The translations under genes were made by a program, and so were the position numbers. Positions 8,578 through 16,997 of a DNA stretch of 64,000 nucleotides are shown in pieces. Numbering within the stretch: position 1 is the first letter of the stretch; each line of letters starts with the position of its first letter. The stretch covers positions 55,262 through 119,261 of the forward strand of contig NZ_QXGK01000006.1 in NCBI RefSeq assembly GCF_003952945.1, in the 5' to 3' direction. This DNA is from Bifidobacterium samirii. Its GTDB lineage: Bacteria; Actinomycetota; Actinomycetes; Actinomycetales; Bifidobacteriaceae. The notes below the pieces were generated by a model that was given only the letters and a program-made list of their open reading frames with translations, was not told where the DNA came from and made no database searches.

Positions 8578-10272
8578 ATGCGTTTCACACACGGCAGAGA
8601 AGGCCGGTCGTCCCTCGGACGCAGGTTCGCGGCCGGGATGGTCGCCGCCGCGATGACGATCGGCGGCTCGCTGGCCATGGGGACCGCCGCATACGCGCAG
8701 GAGGGGGACACCCCCGTCGCGATGGTGCAGGAGAACGGCTCCGGGAAGCACTTCATGGTGTACTACCGCGCATGGCGTGACATCACCATGAAGGGCGTCA
8801 ACACCGACCTGCCCGACGACAACTGGATCTCCATGTACGACATCCCCTACGGCATCGACGTGGTCAACGTGTTCAGCTACGTGCCGCAGGGACAGGAGGA
8901 GGCGGCCCAGCCGTTCTACGACAAGCTCAAAAGCGACTACGCGCCGTACCTGCACAGCCGCGGCATCAAACTCGTGCGCGGCATCGACTACAACGGCGTG
9001 ATGGTCGACGGGTTCACGACCTGGATCGCCGAACAGGGCAAGAGCGTCGAGACCGCGACCGAAGCGGACTACGACGCATACGCCGATCATGTCATCGAGA
9101 CGTACATGACCTCCGTCGGCCTCGACGGCCTCGACATCGACATGGAGACCCATCCGGACGAATCCCAGGTGGCCATCTCCGATCAGGTGATCCGCTCGCT
9201 GTCCAAGCGCATCGGCCCTAGGTCGGGCGATCCTGACGGCACGATGTTCCTGTACGACACCAACGGCAGCTACACCGCGCCGTTCGAGAACGTGGCCGAC
9301 TGCTTCGACTACATCGCCTATCAGCAGTACGGCTCCGATTCGACGCGCACGGCGAAGGCCGCCGCCACATACGAGCAGTTCATCGACTCGACCAAGTTCG
9401 TGCCCGGACTCACCTTCCCGGAGGAAGGCGACATGAACAACCGCTGGTACGACGCCATCGAGCCGTACGAGGAAAGCCACTTCTACGACGTGGCCTCCTA
9501 CTCGTACGACAACAACCTGGGCGGCATGTTCGTCTACGCCCTCGACCGCGACGGCCGCACCTACGAGGAGGACGACCTCACCCACATCAAGCCGTCGAAC
9601 CTGATCTGGACCAAGACAGCCATCGCCCAGAGCCAGGGCATGTCCCTCGAGAACGCCAAGGCCGCCGCCGGTCACTTCCTCGACCGCATGTCGCTGACCA
9701 AGGACGTGCCGGCCGAAACCCGTCAGGCCGTGGACGCCGCCACGAATCTGTACGAGGTGAACAAGGCCGTGCTCGGCGGCGACTGGGACGAAGGCTACAG
9801 CAACACCTACGACCCCACACTGGAACTGTCCCTGACCGCCATCGACTCCACCGCACTGACCGATGCCATCGGCAAGGCCAAGGAGCTCATCGCCTCCGGC
9901 GATGTGACAGGTGAGACGCTGGGGGCACTCCGTACGGCGCGCGATGCCGCAGTGGCAGGTCTGACCGGCAAGCTGTACACCGCCGACGCCGTCGCAGACT
10001 GGGCATCCGGGCTCGTCAAGGCAATCGACGACTCGACCCCGGTGACCCCCGAACCGGAGAAACCCGGCGACGGAGACCAGAACACCACCGACGGCAATCG
10101 ACCGAACGGGTCCGGCGGCGCCGAGACCAAGCCGACGGCGAAGCCGAACAAGCCGACGAAGAAGCCCGGCGATCTGGCGAACACCGGCATCGATACCATC
10201 CCGGTCATGCTCGTTGCCGCCATGCTGATGCTGAGCGGCGCTGGCGCGCTTGCGGCTCGTCGCAGAAGGTGA
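8578..10272 (+). CDS. Endo-beta-N-acetylglucosaminidase, GH18, cell-wall anchored
   Basis: The start at 8578 follows AAAGGAG and encodes a signal peptide ending near AAYA-QE. The 564-residue precursor has a GH18 domain with the catalytic motif LDGLDIDME at residues 182-190 (Glu190 is the proton donor). It resembles the bifidobacterial EndoBI enzymes that cut the chitobiose core of N-glycans on host glycoproteins. A helical region (about 435-500) and a Pro/Lys-rich wall spacer follow. The C-terminus has a sortase signal LANTG at about 533-537, a hydrophobic stretch and ARRRR. It therefore works at the cell surface, releasing glycans for the importer. It stands beside a second surface ENGase of another family (GH85). 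Confidence 0.92.
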   Translation: MRFTHGREGRSSLGRRFAAGMVAAAMTIGGSLAMGTAAYAQEGDTPVAMVQENGSGKHFMVYYRAWRDITMKGVNTDLPDDNWISMYDIPYGIDVVNVFSYVPQGQEEAAQPFYDKLKSDYAPYLHSRGIKLVRGIDYNGVMVDGFTTWIAEQGKSVETATEADYDAYADHVIETYMTSVGLDGLDIDMETHPDESQVAISDQVIRSLSKRIGPRSGDPDGTMFLYDTNGSYTAPFENVADCFDYIAYQQYGSDSTRTAKAAATYEQFIDSTKFVPGLTFPEEGDMNNRWYDAIEPYEESHFYDVASYSYDNNLGGMFVYALDRDGRTYEEDDLTHIKPSNLIWTKTAIAQSQGMSLENAKAAAGHFLDRMSLTKDVPAETRQAVDAATNLYEVNKAVLGGDWDEGYSNTYDPTLELSLTAIDSTALTDAIGKAKELIASGDVTGETLGALRTARDAAVAGLTGKLYTADAVADWASGLVKAIDDSTPVTPEPEKPGDGDQNTTDGNRPNGSGGAETKPTAKPNKPTKKPGDLANTGIDTIPVMLVAAMLMLSGAGALAARRRR

Positions 10273-10277
10273 ATACA

Positions 10278-10306
10278 GGCCCGACCGGTTTCCGGCCGGG
10301 CCTTGT
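10278..10306 (+). terminator. Rho-independent terminator of GH18 gene
   Basis: GGCCCGACCGG at 10278-10288 pairs with CCGGCCGGGCC at 10292-10302 (one wobble), followed by TTGTTG. Confidence 0.8.
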
Positions 10307-10480
10307 TGCACCATCGACTTCGATAATTCAATGAATAAACGAGATGGGCGTCCGACCTCATGACGAGAACGGAACACACCCATACGCCTACAGGATGTGA
10401 GGCAAGGCGATAGGCGGAAACGCAGCCCTGCCTCATGGGACGGCGACGATGCCGTTCCCGCGGAAACAAAGGAGAACATC

Positions 10481-13400
10481 ATGACACTGTCCTCGGACAC
10501 CCGTGCGGCCCGACATCGGGGTACACGACGCTGGTTGCGTGCAGGACTTGCGGCCGTACTGTCGATGGCGACGCTCGGCGCCCTGGTCGCGCCCGCGAAC
10601 GCCACCGACACCATGCCATGGGGCGGGCAATACGCCGACACCGGCCATCCGGAACAGGCGGCGGGCGACCATCAGCCCTACCAGCACGGCTACACCGGCC
10701 TCGACATCCTCAACTGGGACCCGGCCGCCGACAAGGACTCGCAATACCTGCGCTCGCGCGTGCCGCTGCAGGCCCGAATCGCAGCGAACGCGACCACCCA
10801 GAAGGACCCGGATCTGCCGGCCGACACCGAGATGTTCAATCTCGCCGGAGACTACGGCAACGCGTTCTTCGAATCGTTCCACGACAACAACGTCTTCTCG
10901 CAGTACCTATTCAACTACTGGCAGTACACCGACTACTACGGCACCTGGCACGGCCAGCCGACCTCGAACACGCCGAAAGGCCTGTACGATGACAAGGCGC
11001 AGTCCGACTGGACCCAGAAATGGTTCGAATTCGGCACCCTGAACCTGCCGAACGCCGCCTACACGAACGCCGCCCACAAGAACGGTGCGAAATCCATCGC
11101 GACGATCTTCTACTCCAACAACGACCGCGGCGAACAGACCTACGGCGACCTGCTGCGCGGCAAACGCGACGACGGCACCTATCCGATCGCCGACAAACTG
11201 GTGGAGATCGCCGAATACTACGGCTTCGACGGCTATTTCATCAACCAGGAATCCGACGTCGCCGCCGATGACGTCGCGGCGTACCAGGACTTCATGAAGC
11301 AGATCGCCGATCAGGGCATCTACGTCCAGTGGTACGACTCGGCCTCCTACCAGAACGGCGCCGTGGACTATCAGAACATGTTCAACGCCGTCAACTCGCC
11401 GTGGGTGCAGGACGGGGCCAAGGGCAAGGTCTCCGACTCGATCTTCCTCAACTACTGGTACAACGGCGACATGCTCAAGGATTCAGCCGCGCACGCCGCA
11501 AACCTCGGCCTCGATGCGAAGACCTCCGTGTTCGCCGGCATCGAAGCGGGACAGCAGAAGTTCGACGGCATCTCCAAGAACGCCGACTACATGAACGTCA
11601 ACCTCGACGCGGACGGCAAACCCTACGTGAGCCTCGCCGCGCTCGGCACCGACTTCGTCTCTCACGAACTGGGGGACCAGAAGAAGATCTACCCGCAGTA
11701 CCAGAACGAAGTGTTCGACCGCGAGCGCCGACTGTGGACCGGTTCGTCCACAGGAGAGCAGGGGACGAGCGATATCGCCGACGACTACATCGACGATGGC
11801 ACGGGCGATGACGGCTGGAAGGGCTTCGCCTCCCAGATCGCCGAACGCTCCGTCGTCGGAGGCCCGGTGTTCTCCACGTCGTTCAACACCGGCCACGGCC
11901 TCGAATGGCGCGACGCCGGCAAGCAGACCAGCGACCAGCAGTGGGGCAACATCAACCTGCAGGACATCCTGCCGACCTGGCAATGGTGGATCGAAGCCGA
12001 CTCCGACCCGCTCGGCGCCGACTTCGACTACGGCGAGGACTATGTGGCCGCACCGCGATTCACCTACACCAAGGTCGGAGCCTACGAGGGCGGAGACTCG
12101 CTCGTGCTGTCCGGCAGGCTGTCCAGCGACAATACGATGCGCCTGTACAAGACCGATCTGGACGTCAAGGACGGCACCAAGGTCGACCTGACCTACAACA
12201 AGCTCAAGTCCGACGACTCCGAGCTGCAGCTGGCCCTGATCTTCGCCGATGACACCAAGGCCGTCGTCCCGGTCAGCGTGGCCGACGGCTCGGCCACCGA
12301 CGGTTGGAAGACCGTGACCGCCGATCTGTCCGAATACGCGGGCAAGAAGATCGCGACGCTCGGCCTGATCGTCAAGGCAGGAGCCGACCCGATCGACGAC
12401 TACCAGATCAACATCGGCAAGCTCACCGTGAGCGATGGCGCCGCCTACACGCCGGCCGTCCCGACCGGCTTCAAGGTCGAGCGCGCCTACGCCGATTCCG
12501 ACGAGCTGACCGTCAAGTGGGATCTCGCGGACTACTCCACCACGAAGAACTACCTGCTCTACCTCGACGACACGTTCCTCGGCGGTCGTTATGACGACAC
12601 CCTGTACGTCAAGCACCTGCCCGCCAAGACCGGCACGCTCAGACTGTACGCGGTGGGAGCCGACGGTTCGCGCTCGCTGGCCGCCGAAGCGCAGCTCGAC
12701 GAGGCCGCGGCCGTGTCCGACGTGAAGGTCGAACCCGGCAAGGACGGCAGCATCAAGGTATCTTGGACGAATCCGCAGGTTTCCGGAGAGAAGACCGTGA
12801 CCGTCAAGTCCGACACCGGCAGCTGGCGCTATGCTTCCACGCCGTTCTCCACGACCGTGAAGGTCGCCGCCGACCGGACCGAAGTGACGATTGCGGACGC
12901 TCCGGTGGACGGCTCCCGTTACGTGCTGACCATCGATAACGCCGGAGGCGCCGTCGCCACCAAGGCGGGCGCGTTCGCCGACGCCACCATCGAACCCTAC
13001 CCGACCTGTTCGGTGACATGGAACGGCGACGACGTCACACTCGTACGTCCCGACACCCAGGATTGGCGTTATCTCTACATGACCGAGCGGTGGACCGACG
13101 AGAACGGCGAACGGCAGTCCAAGGAGCTGGGCGCCACCTACACCTACTCGCAGAACACCCCGCCGATCACCGGCATCATCCGAGGCCGCACCACACCGGG
13201 ATCCTACGTCAGGAACATCCCGGCAGGCCATGAGCTGTGGGTGCAGGTCGAGGACTACGACGGCAACAGGACCGAGCCGATGAGGATCCCGACGTCCGAT
13301 GAACTCGCCGACTGCACGGCCGACACCTCGACCCTGCCTGACGCCGCCAAGTCCGAACTGGCCGTCATCGATGGCGAGGCTGTCGCGGATGGCAAGGCCA

Positions 13401-14053
13401 CCCGCTCCATAGCCGCCACAATCAAGGACTCGTTCGGCAATCCGATGCCCGGTGCGGAGGTCTCCTTCACCCTCTCGGACGGTCTCGTCGCCGTCGACGG
13501 CGCCACCACGATTACGACCGATTCGACCGGTGTCGCGACCCTGAACGTGGTCTCCTCCACGGCGGGCGACTACGCGGTCACGGCCACGCTGGATGGGGCG
13601 CCGATCGGCGCCGGTGTGACGGTCGCGTTCACGGCCGTGCCGTCGACGGTCGACAAGACCCGTCTGCAGGCCGAGGTCGATAAGGCCAAGGCCCTGAACG
13701 CGTCGGACTACACCGCCGATACGTGGAAGAAGGTCACCGAGGCGCTGGAGAGTGCCGAAGCGGCGCTCTCCGACGGCAACGCCACGCAGGAGCAGGTGGA
13801 CGCCGCCCGTGACGGACTCGTCGCGGCGGTGGCATCCCTGAAGCGCGCATCGGAGGATGGGGACGCCTCGAAACCGAGCGACGGCAAGCCTGATGGAGGT
13901 GACCGGTCCGACGGCGCCTCCGATGGATCGGATAAGGACGCCAAGCGTCCGCTGAGCTCCACCGGCGCATCCGTGACGACGGTGCTGGCCGGCGGGCTGG
14001 TCCTGCTGTGCGCCGGAGCTGCGCTGGTGATTCGACGCCGCATGCAGGCGTAG
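10481..14053 (+). CDS. Endo-beta-N-acetylglucosaminidase, GH85, cell-wall anchored
   Basis: The start at 10481 follows AAAGGAGAACATC; the signal peptide ends near ANA-TD. The precursor has 1190 residues. The GH85 catalytic domain spans roughly 35-540, with the signature GFDGYFINQES at 248-258, holding the Asn255/Glu257 pair used in substrate-assisted catalysis. Next come a carbohydrate-binding-like beta domain, fibronectin-like modules, an invasin/Big_1-like domain (about 965-1050) and a FIVAR three-helix module (about 1060-1130). The end carries sortase signal LSSTG (about 1158-1162), a membrane helix and RRR. GH85 (Endo-D type) enzymes cleave the GlcNAc-GlcNAc core and often prefer trimmed or paucimannose glycans, so it may complement the GH18 enzyme next door. 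Confidence 0.93.
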   Translation: MTLSSDTRAARHRGTRRWLRAGLAAVLSMATLGALVAPANATDTMPWGGQYADTGHPEQAAGDHQPYQHGYTGLDILNWDPAADKDSQYLRSRVPLQARIAANATTQKDPDLPADTEMFNLAGDYGNAFFESFHDNNVFSQYLFNYWQYTDYYGTWHGQPTSNTPKGLYDDKAQSDWTQKWFEFGTLNLPNAAYTNAAHKNGAKSIATIFYSNNDRGEQTYGDLLRGKRDDGTYPIADKLVEIAEYYGFDGYFINQESDVAADDVAAYQDFMKQIADQGIYVQWYDSASYQNGAVDYQNMFNAVNSPWVQDGAKGKVSDSIFLNYWYNGDMLKDSAAHAANLGLDAKTSVFAGIEAGQQKFDGISKNADYMNVNLDADGKPYVSLAALGTDFVSHELGDQKKIYPQYQNEVFDRERRLWTGSSTGEQGTSDIADDYIDDGTGDDGWKGFASQIAERSVVGGPVFSTSFNTGHGLEWRDAGKQTSDQQWGNINLQDILPTWQWWIEADSDPLGADFDYGEDYVAAPRFTYTKVGAYEGGDSLVLSGRLSSDNTMRLYKTDLDVKDGTKVDLTYNKLKSDDSELQLALIFADDTKAVVPVSVADGSATDGWKTVTADLSEYAGKKIATLGLIVKAGADPIDDYQINIGKLTVSDGAAYTPAVPTGFKVERAYADSDELTVKWDLADYSTTKNYLLYLDDTFLGGRYDDTLYVKHLPAKTGTLRLYAVGADGSRSLAAEAQLDEAAAVSDVKVEPGKDGSIKVSWTNPQVSGEKTVTVKSDTGSWRYASTPFSTTVKVAADRTEVTIADAPVDGSRYVLTIDNAGGAVATKAGAFADATIEPYPTCSVTWNGDDVTLVRPDTQDWRYLYMTERWTDENGERQSKELGATYTYSQNTPPITGIIRGRTTPGSYVRNIPAGHELWVQVEDYDGNRTEPMRIPTSDELADCTADTSTLPDAAKSELAVIDGEAVADGKATRSIAATIKDSFGNPMPGAEVSFTLSDGLVAVDGATTITTDSTGVATLNVVSSTAGDYAVTATLDGAPIGAGVTVAFTAVPSTVDKTRLQAEVDKAKALNASDYTADTWKKVTEALESAEAALSDGNATQEQVDAARDGLVAAVASLKRASEDGDASKPSDGKPDGGDRSDGASDGSDKDAKRPLSSTGASVTTVLAGGLVLLCAGAALVIRRRMQA

Positions 14054-14086
14054 GATCGGAGACCCGGATGCGGTCGCATCCGTGAT

Positions 14087-14127
14087 ACGTCGGGGTGGGG
14101 TCCGGGAACGGGCACCCACCCCGACGT
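14087..14127 (+). terminator. Hairpin after GH85 gene
   Basis: A 13-bp perfect stem (ACGTCGGGGTGGG at 14087-14099, complement 14115-14127) lies 33 bp after the GH85 stop. It lacks a T-run but is the only termination candidate before the LacI promoter. Confidence 0.65.
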
Positions 14128-14146
14128 CGTATGCCGGACAGGTGAG

Positions 14147-14160
14147 CTAAAGCGCTTTAG
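14147..14160. promoter_or_regulatory. LacI-family operator, copy 3
   Basis: Perfect palindrome CTAAAGCGCTTTAG, identical to 1415-1428 and about 150 bp upstream of the LacI gene. It indicates autoregulation of that gene. Confidence 0.75.
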
Positions 14161-14308
14161 TTGTCTGATATCATGGGCGTGCAACCCTTACCATGGTGTT
14201 GCGGGCGGCTTTCGGGGCGTATGAGCATCGACAGCCGTCGGATGCCGCGATCGAACATGGACCTGTGCCCATGACGATGTCGGGAAGACCGTTGTACGAA
14301 GGAGTGCC

Positions 14309-15424
14309 ATGAATTCCACTCGTGAAACCTCGCCGCAGGCAGCCTCCGATGCGTCGCGGGTCAGTCTGAAGGACATCGCCAACGAACTGGGCATCTCCCA
14401 GACCGCCGTATCGTTCGCCATCAACGACCGTCCCGGCGTCTCGGCGGAGACCAAGAAGCGGGTCAAGGAGGCGGCGGCCAGACTCGGCTGGCAACCCGTG
14501 TACGCCGCGCAAGCGCTCGGATCGTCCAGGACCATGACCGTGGGCTTCGCACCGGCGCGTTCGGACGGCGGACTCAAGGACGAGACGTTCATGCTGCACT
14601 TCATGGCCGGCCTGCACGCCTCGCTGAGCCCCAAGGGCTATGGTCTGCTCTACCGGCCCAGCGGTTCGCTGCGCGAGGAGTGCGACGTATACCGGAACTG
14701 GGCGGCACGCAAACGGGTCGACGGCATCATCCTCGTCGATCTTCGTGACGACGATCCACGCCCCAAGCTGCTCAGGGAGCTGGGCATCCGCGCCGTGCTC
14801 GCCGGCGGTCCGGATCCGGCGGACATCGTACCGTCGCTGTCCATCGACGATTCGCGCACGATGGGCACGATTCTCGACCATCTGGCCGAACAGGGGCATC
14901 GGCGCGTCGCCTACCTGTCCGGCGACCACGCCTTGGACTATTCACGCAGCAGAGAGCAGGCGTTCCGCGAATTCGCCCGCAAGGGAGGACTGGAGGCCAT
15001 CGACGTGACCTACACGAACTTCAGCGTCGACGTCGCGGTGGAACGGACGCTGGAACTGCTGCAGTCATCGCAGCCGCCCACGGCGTTCATCTACGAGAGC
15101 GAGATCCTGGCCGCCGCCAGTCTGCACGCTGTGACCGAATGGTACGTGCTCGACAACTACGAACGCACCGTGCAGGGCGTCGGTGAGCTTACGGGACCGC
15201 GGTACCCGTTCAACCTGCCGGCCATCGTCAGCTTCGAGGACAGCTTCATCTGCGAGACGTCCTATCCGCCGATCACCGCCGTGCACCGAGACGCCGGCGA
15301 ATACGGGTCGCAGATCGCCAAGCTGCTGCTGAAGGTCTTCGCCGGCGACAAGGTCTTCGGCAACCGCCGCATCCTCACGCCGACCCTGATCGTGCGCGAC
15401 AGCACCGCCCGCACCGTCAACTAG
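14309..15424 (+). CDS. LacI-family transcriptional regulator of the N-glycan locus
   Basis: This 371-residue regulator starts after GAAGGAGTGCC. The LacI helix-turn-helix and hinge are at about 18-70 (VSLKDIANELGISQTAVSFA; ARLGWQP), followed by a periplasmic-binding-protein-like sensor domain with DYSRSREQAFREF. The sensor has an unusual segment around residues 270-315 where the family normally reads D-ALA-G...P. Operators matching its expected palindrome occur upstream of its own gene, the transporter-GH5 operon and the GH125-isomerase operon, so it probably represses the mannose-handling part of the locus. The inducer is not visible; mannose or a manno-oligosaccharide is the natural guess. 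Confidence 0.9.
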   Translation: MNSTRETSPQAASDASRVSLKDIANELGISQTAVSFAINDRPGVSAETKKRVKEAAARLGWQPVYAAQALGSSRTMTVGFAPARSDGGLKDETFMLHFMAGLHASLSPKGYGLLYRPSGSLREECDVYRNWAARKRVDGIILVDLRDDDPRPKLLRELGIRAVLAGGPDPADIVPSLSIDDSRTMGTILDHLAEQGHRRVAYLSGDHALDYSRSREQAFREFARKGGLEAIDVTYTNFSVDVAVERTLELLQSSQPPTAFIYESEILAAASLHAVTEWYVLDNYERTVQGVGELTGPRYPFNLPAIVSFEDSFICETSYPPITAVHRDAGEYGSQIAKLLLKVFAGDKVFGNRRILTPTLIVRDSTARTVN

Positions 15425-15559
15425 GGCGTCAAGAGTTATCGCAGGCTAGTCCCAGGTCCTTTGTCGAGGCTAGAATGATGGCCACTTGGCCGGTCCGTTC
15501 GCTTGCACACGATGGTATGGCCTATCCGACTAATCCGTGAGGAATGGGGGCTCGACAGG

Positions 15560-16525
15560 ATGGTGGCGGAATCGAATACGCTCGTCAGGACCGATGGTCG
15601 AGGCGATCTGGGTGAACTCTCCCTGCGGTATTACGGGCCGGCGCTGGATGCGGACCATTCCATCAGTGCCAAGGCCCTGGCCCCTGCGTTGCTTAACTTC
15701 GCCGATGCGGTGGAGGCGGCCAAGGACGAGATGTCTCCTGAATCCCAGGTCGAGCTTCGGGTCAAGGCGACGCGGCCCGGTTCCTTCGACATACAGCTTC
15801 TGCTTCAGGGTGTGGGAGACTTCGCGAATTCGACTCAGGGGCAGGGGCTCGAATGGCTCGCCACCGTAGGCGGTGTGGGATTCCTGACCATACTCATCGG
15901 GGCCGTGAGATTCGCCAAGCATGTGCACGAACACGGAGAGCCCGAAGTCGTCAAGGCGGAGCCCCTGCCGGAGGATGACGGCACCACCTTTTCGGAAGAG
16001 AAGGTCACGGTACGGTTCTCGGACGGAACCGTATGCGAAACCTATCGTTCCTCGATGAGGATCGCCGGGAGCCGCAAGTTCGTGAATGCCGCCGGCAAGG
16101 CCCTTGCCGGGCCTGCTGCGGAGGAGGGCGTCGATGGTGCGGAGCTCTCAAGCCGCACCGAGTCGGTCGACGTCGATAAGCGGACGGCGCGCGGCATGGC
16201 CGACTGGACTCCCAATGAGGAGGTGATCAGCGAGACGGATGCGACCCTGACGGTCCAGCCGCTCGACGCGCATTTCGAACCCGGGAAGAAATGGCATGTG
16301 ACGGTCGGCGGCGAGACCAAGTACACCGTCGACATGGAGGATCCCGCCTTCATCCGCGCGGTGGAAAGCGGAAAGCGAATCGGGAAGCGAGACATGTTCG
16401 TCGTGACGATGCACACCGTCTCATCAAGGGGCAAGGACGGAAGGCTCAAGGCCCGGCATGCCATTACGAAGGTGCAGAGGCATATTCCCTATGACGAGGA
16501 ATTCCAAGGTGAACTCAACATATAA
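15560..16525 (+). CDS. Conserved protein of unknown function
   Basis: I prefer the start at 15560 (MVAESNTLVRTDGRGDLGEL), behind a GGGGG stretch, over an in-frame ATG at 15503; this gives 321 residues. The N-terminus, with LSLRYYGPALDADHSISAKAL and VKATRPGSFDIQLLLQ, resembles a scattered family of uncharacterised bacterial proteins sharing an RY-GPAL motif. One hydrophobic segment (about 105-125) follows, then a charged region and a C-terminal beta-rich part with KKWHVTVGG and a HAITKVQRHIPYDEEF ending. No catalytic motif is recognised. Codon use is less GC-extreme than that of neighbours, so it may be a later insert between the LacI gene and the isomerase. It overlaps the next small gene by 35 bases. 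Confidence 0.7.
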   Translation: MVAESNTLVRTDGRGDLGELSLRYYGPALDADHSISAKALAPALLNFADAVEAAKDEMSPESQVELRVKATRPGSFDIQLLLQGVGDFANSTQGQGLEWLATVGGVGFLTILIGAVRFAKHVHEHGEPEVVKAEPLPEDDGTTFSEEKVTVRFSDGTVCETYRSSMRIAGSRKFVNAAGKALAGPAAEEGVDGAELSSRTESVDVDKRTARGMADWTPNEEVISETDATLTVQPLDAHFEPGKKWHVTVGGETKYTVDMEDPAFIRAVESGKRIGKRDMFVVTMHTVSSRGKDGRLKARHAITKVQRHIPYDEEFQGELNI

Positions 16526-16793
16526 GCGAATCCCACACCATACCACCACGGCTGCGATGAGGATGGTCACTCGGGCGGCCAATGGAGACGGCGTCCTGTC
16601 CGATGGCATCTCCAACGCGCAGTCCGCCCGGCATCTGGCATCGGATGTCCGTGGGGACATGCTCATCGCCGAGGCGCAGGAATACGGGATCGTCGATGAC
16701 GATGCGACCGAGGCATCCACCATCCCCAACGATGTGCTCATCGAACTGGGACTCACTCCCGGTGAAGTCGAAGCGCGGGTCAATCCCCACTGA
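16491..16793 (+). CDS. Small hypothetical protein
   Basis: A 100-residue protein beginning MTRNSKVNSTYKRIPHH, in a different frame from the end of the upstream gene and overlapping it by 35 bases, which suggests coupled translation. An AGAGG site lies about 10 bases before the ATG. The middle (GDGVLSDGISNAQSARHL) and acidic C-terminus (IPNDVLIELGLTPGEVEARV) look like a folded soluble domain, not noise. I recognise no family. It may be a partner of the upstream unknown protein. Confidence 0.5.
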   Translation: MTRNSKVNSTYKRIPHHTTTAAMRMVTRAANGDGVLSDGISNAQSARHLASDVRGDMLIAEAQEYGIVDDDATEASTIPNDVLIELGLTPGEVEARVNPH

Positions 16794-16880
16794 CTGACGG
16801 TTTCCTGAACGTTGCTCGGAATCAGCGCCGAAATCGCGCCATCCGGGCCGACTGGCGGCTGCCACACCTGCCGACAATCA

Positions 16881-16988
16881 TCGGTTTGTACGCGCCCCGA
16901 CGAGGGTGCCGCATACAAACCGCGGTTATGAGGGCGTGATACTGCGGTTTGTATGCGTCGGCTTCGTTGAGGCGCATACAAACCGCAG
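16881..16988. repeat. Two adjacent inverted repeats sharing CGGTTTGTATGCG
   Basis: CTGCGGTTTGTATGCG at 16942-16957 is perfectly complementary to 16973-16988 (16-bp stem, 15-base loop). A second, weaker pair of the same sequence is at 16882-16893 and 16909-16922. The unit occurs four times, alternating in orientation, between the convergent unknown genes and the isomerase operon. It could be a bidirectional terminator or a REP-like element. Confidence 0.7.
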
Positions 16989-16997
16989 CCGGCGAAA

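Noticed and set aside
16881-16988. CRISPR array
   Set aside because: Only four units of one short repeat, alternating in orientation, with no regular spacers and no cas genes.
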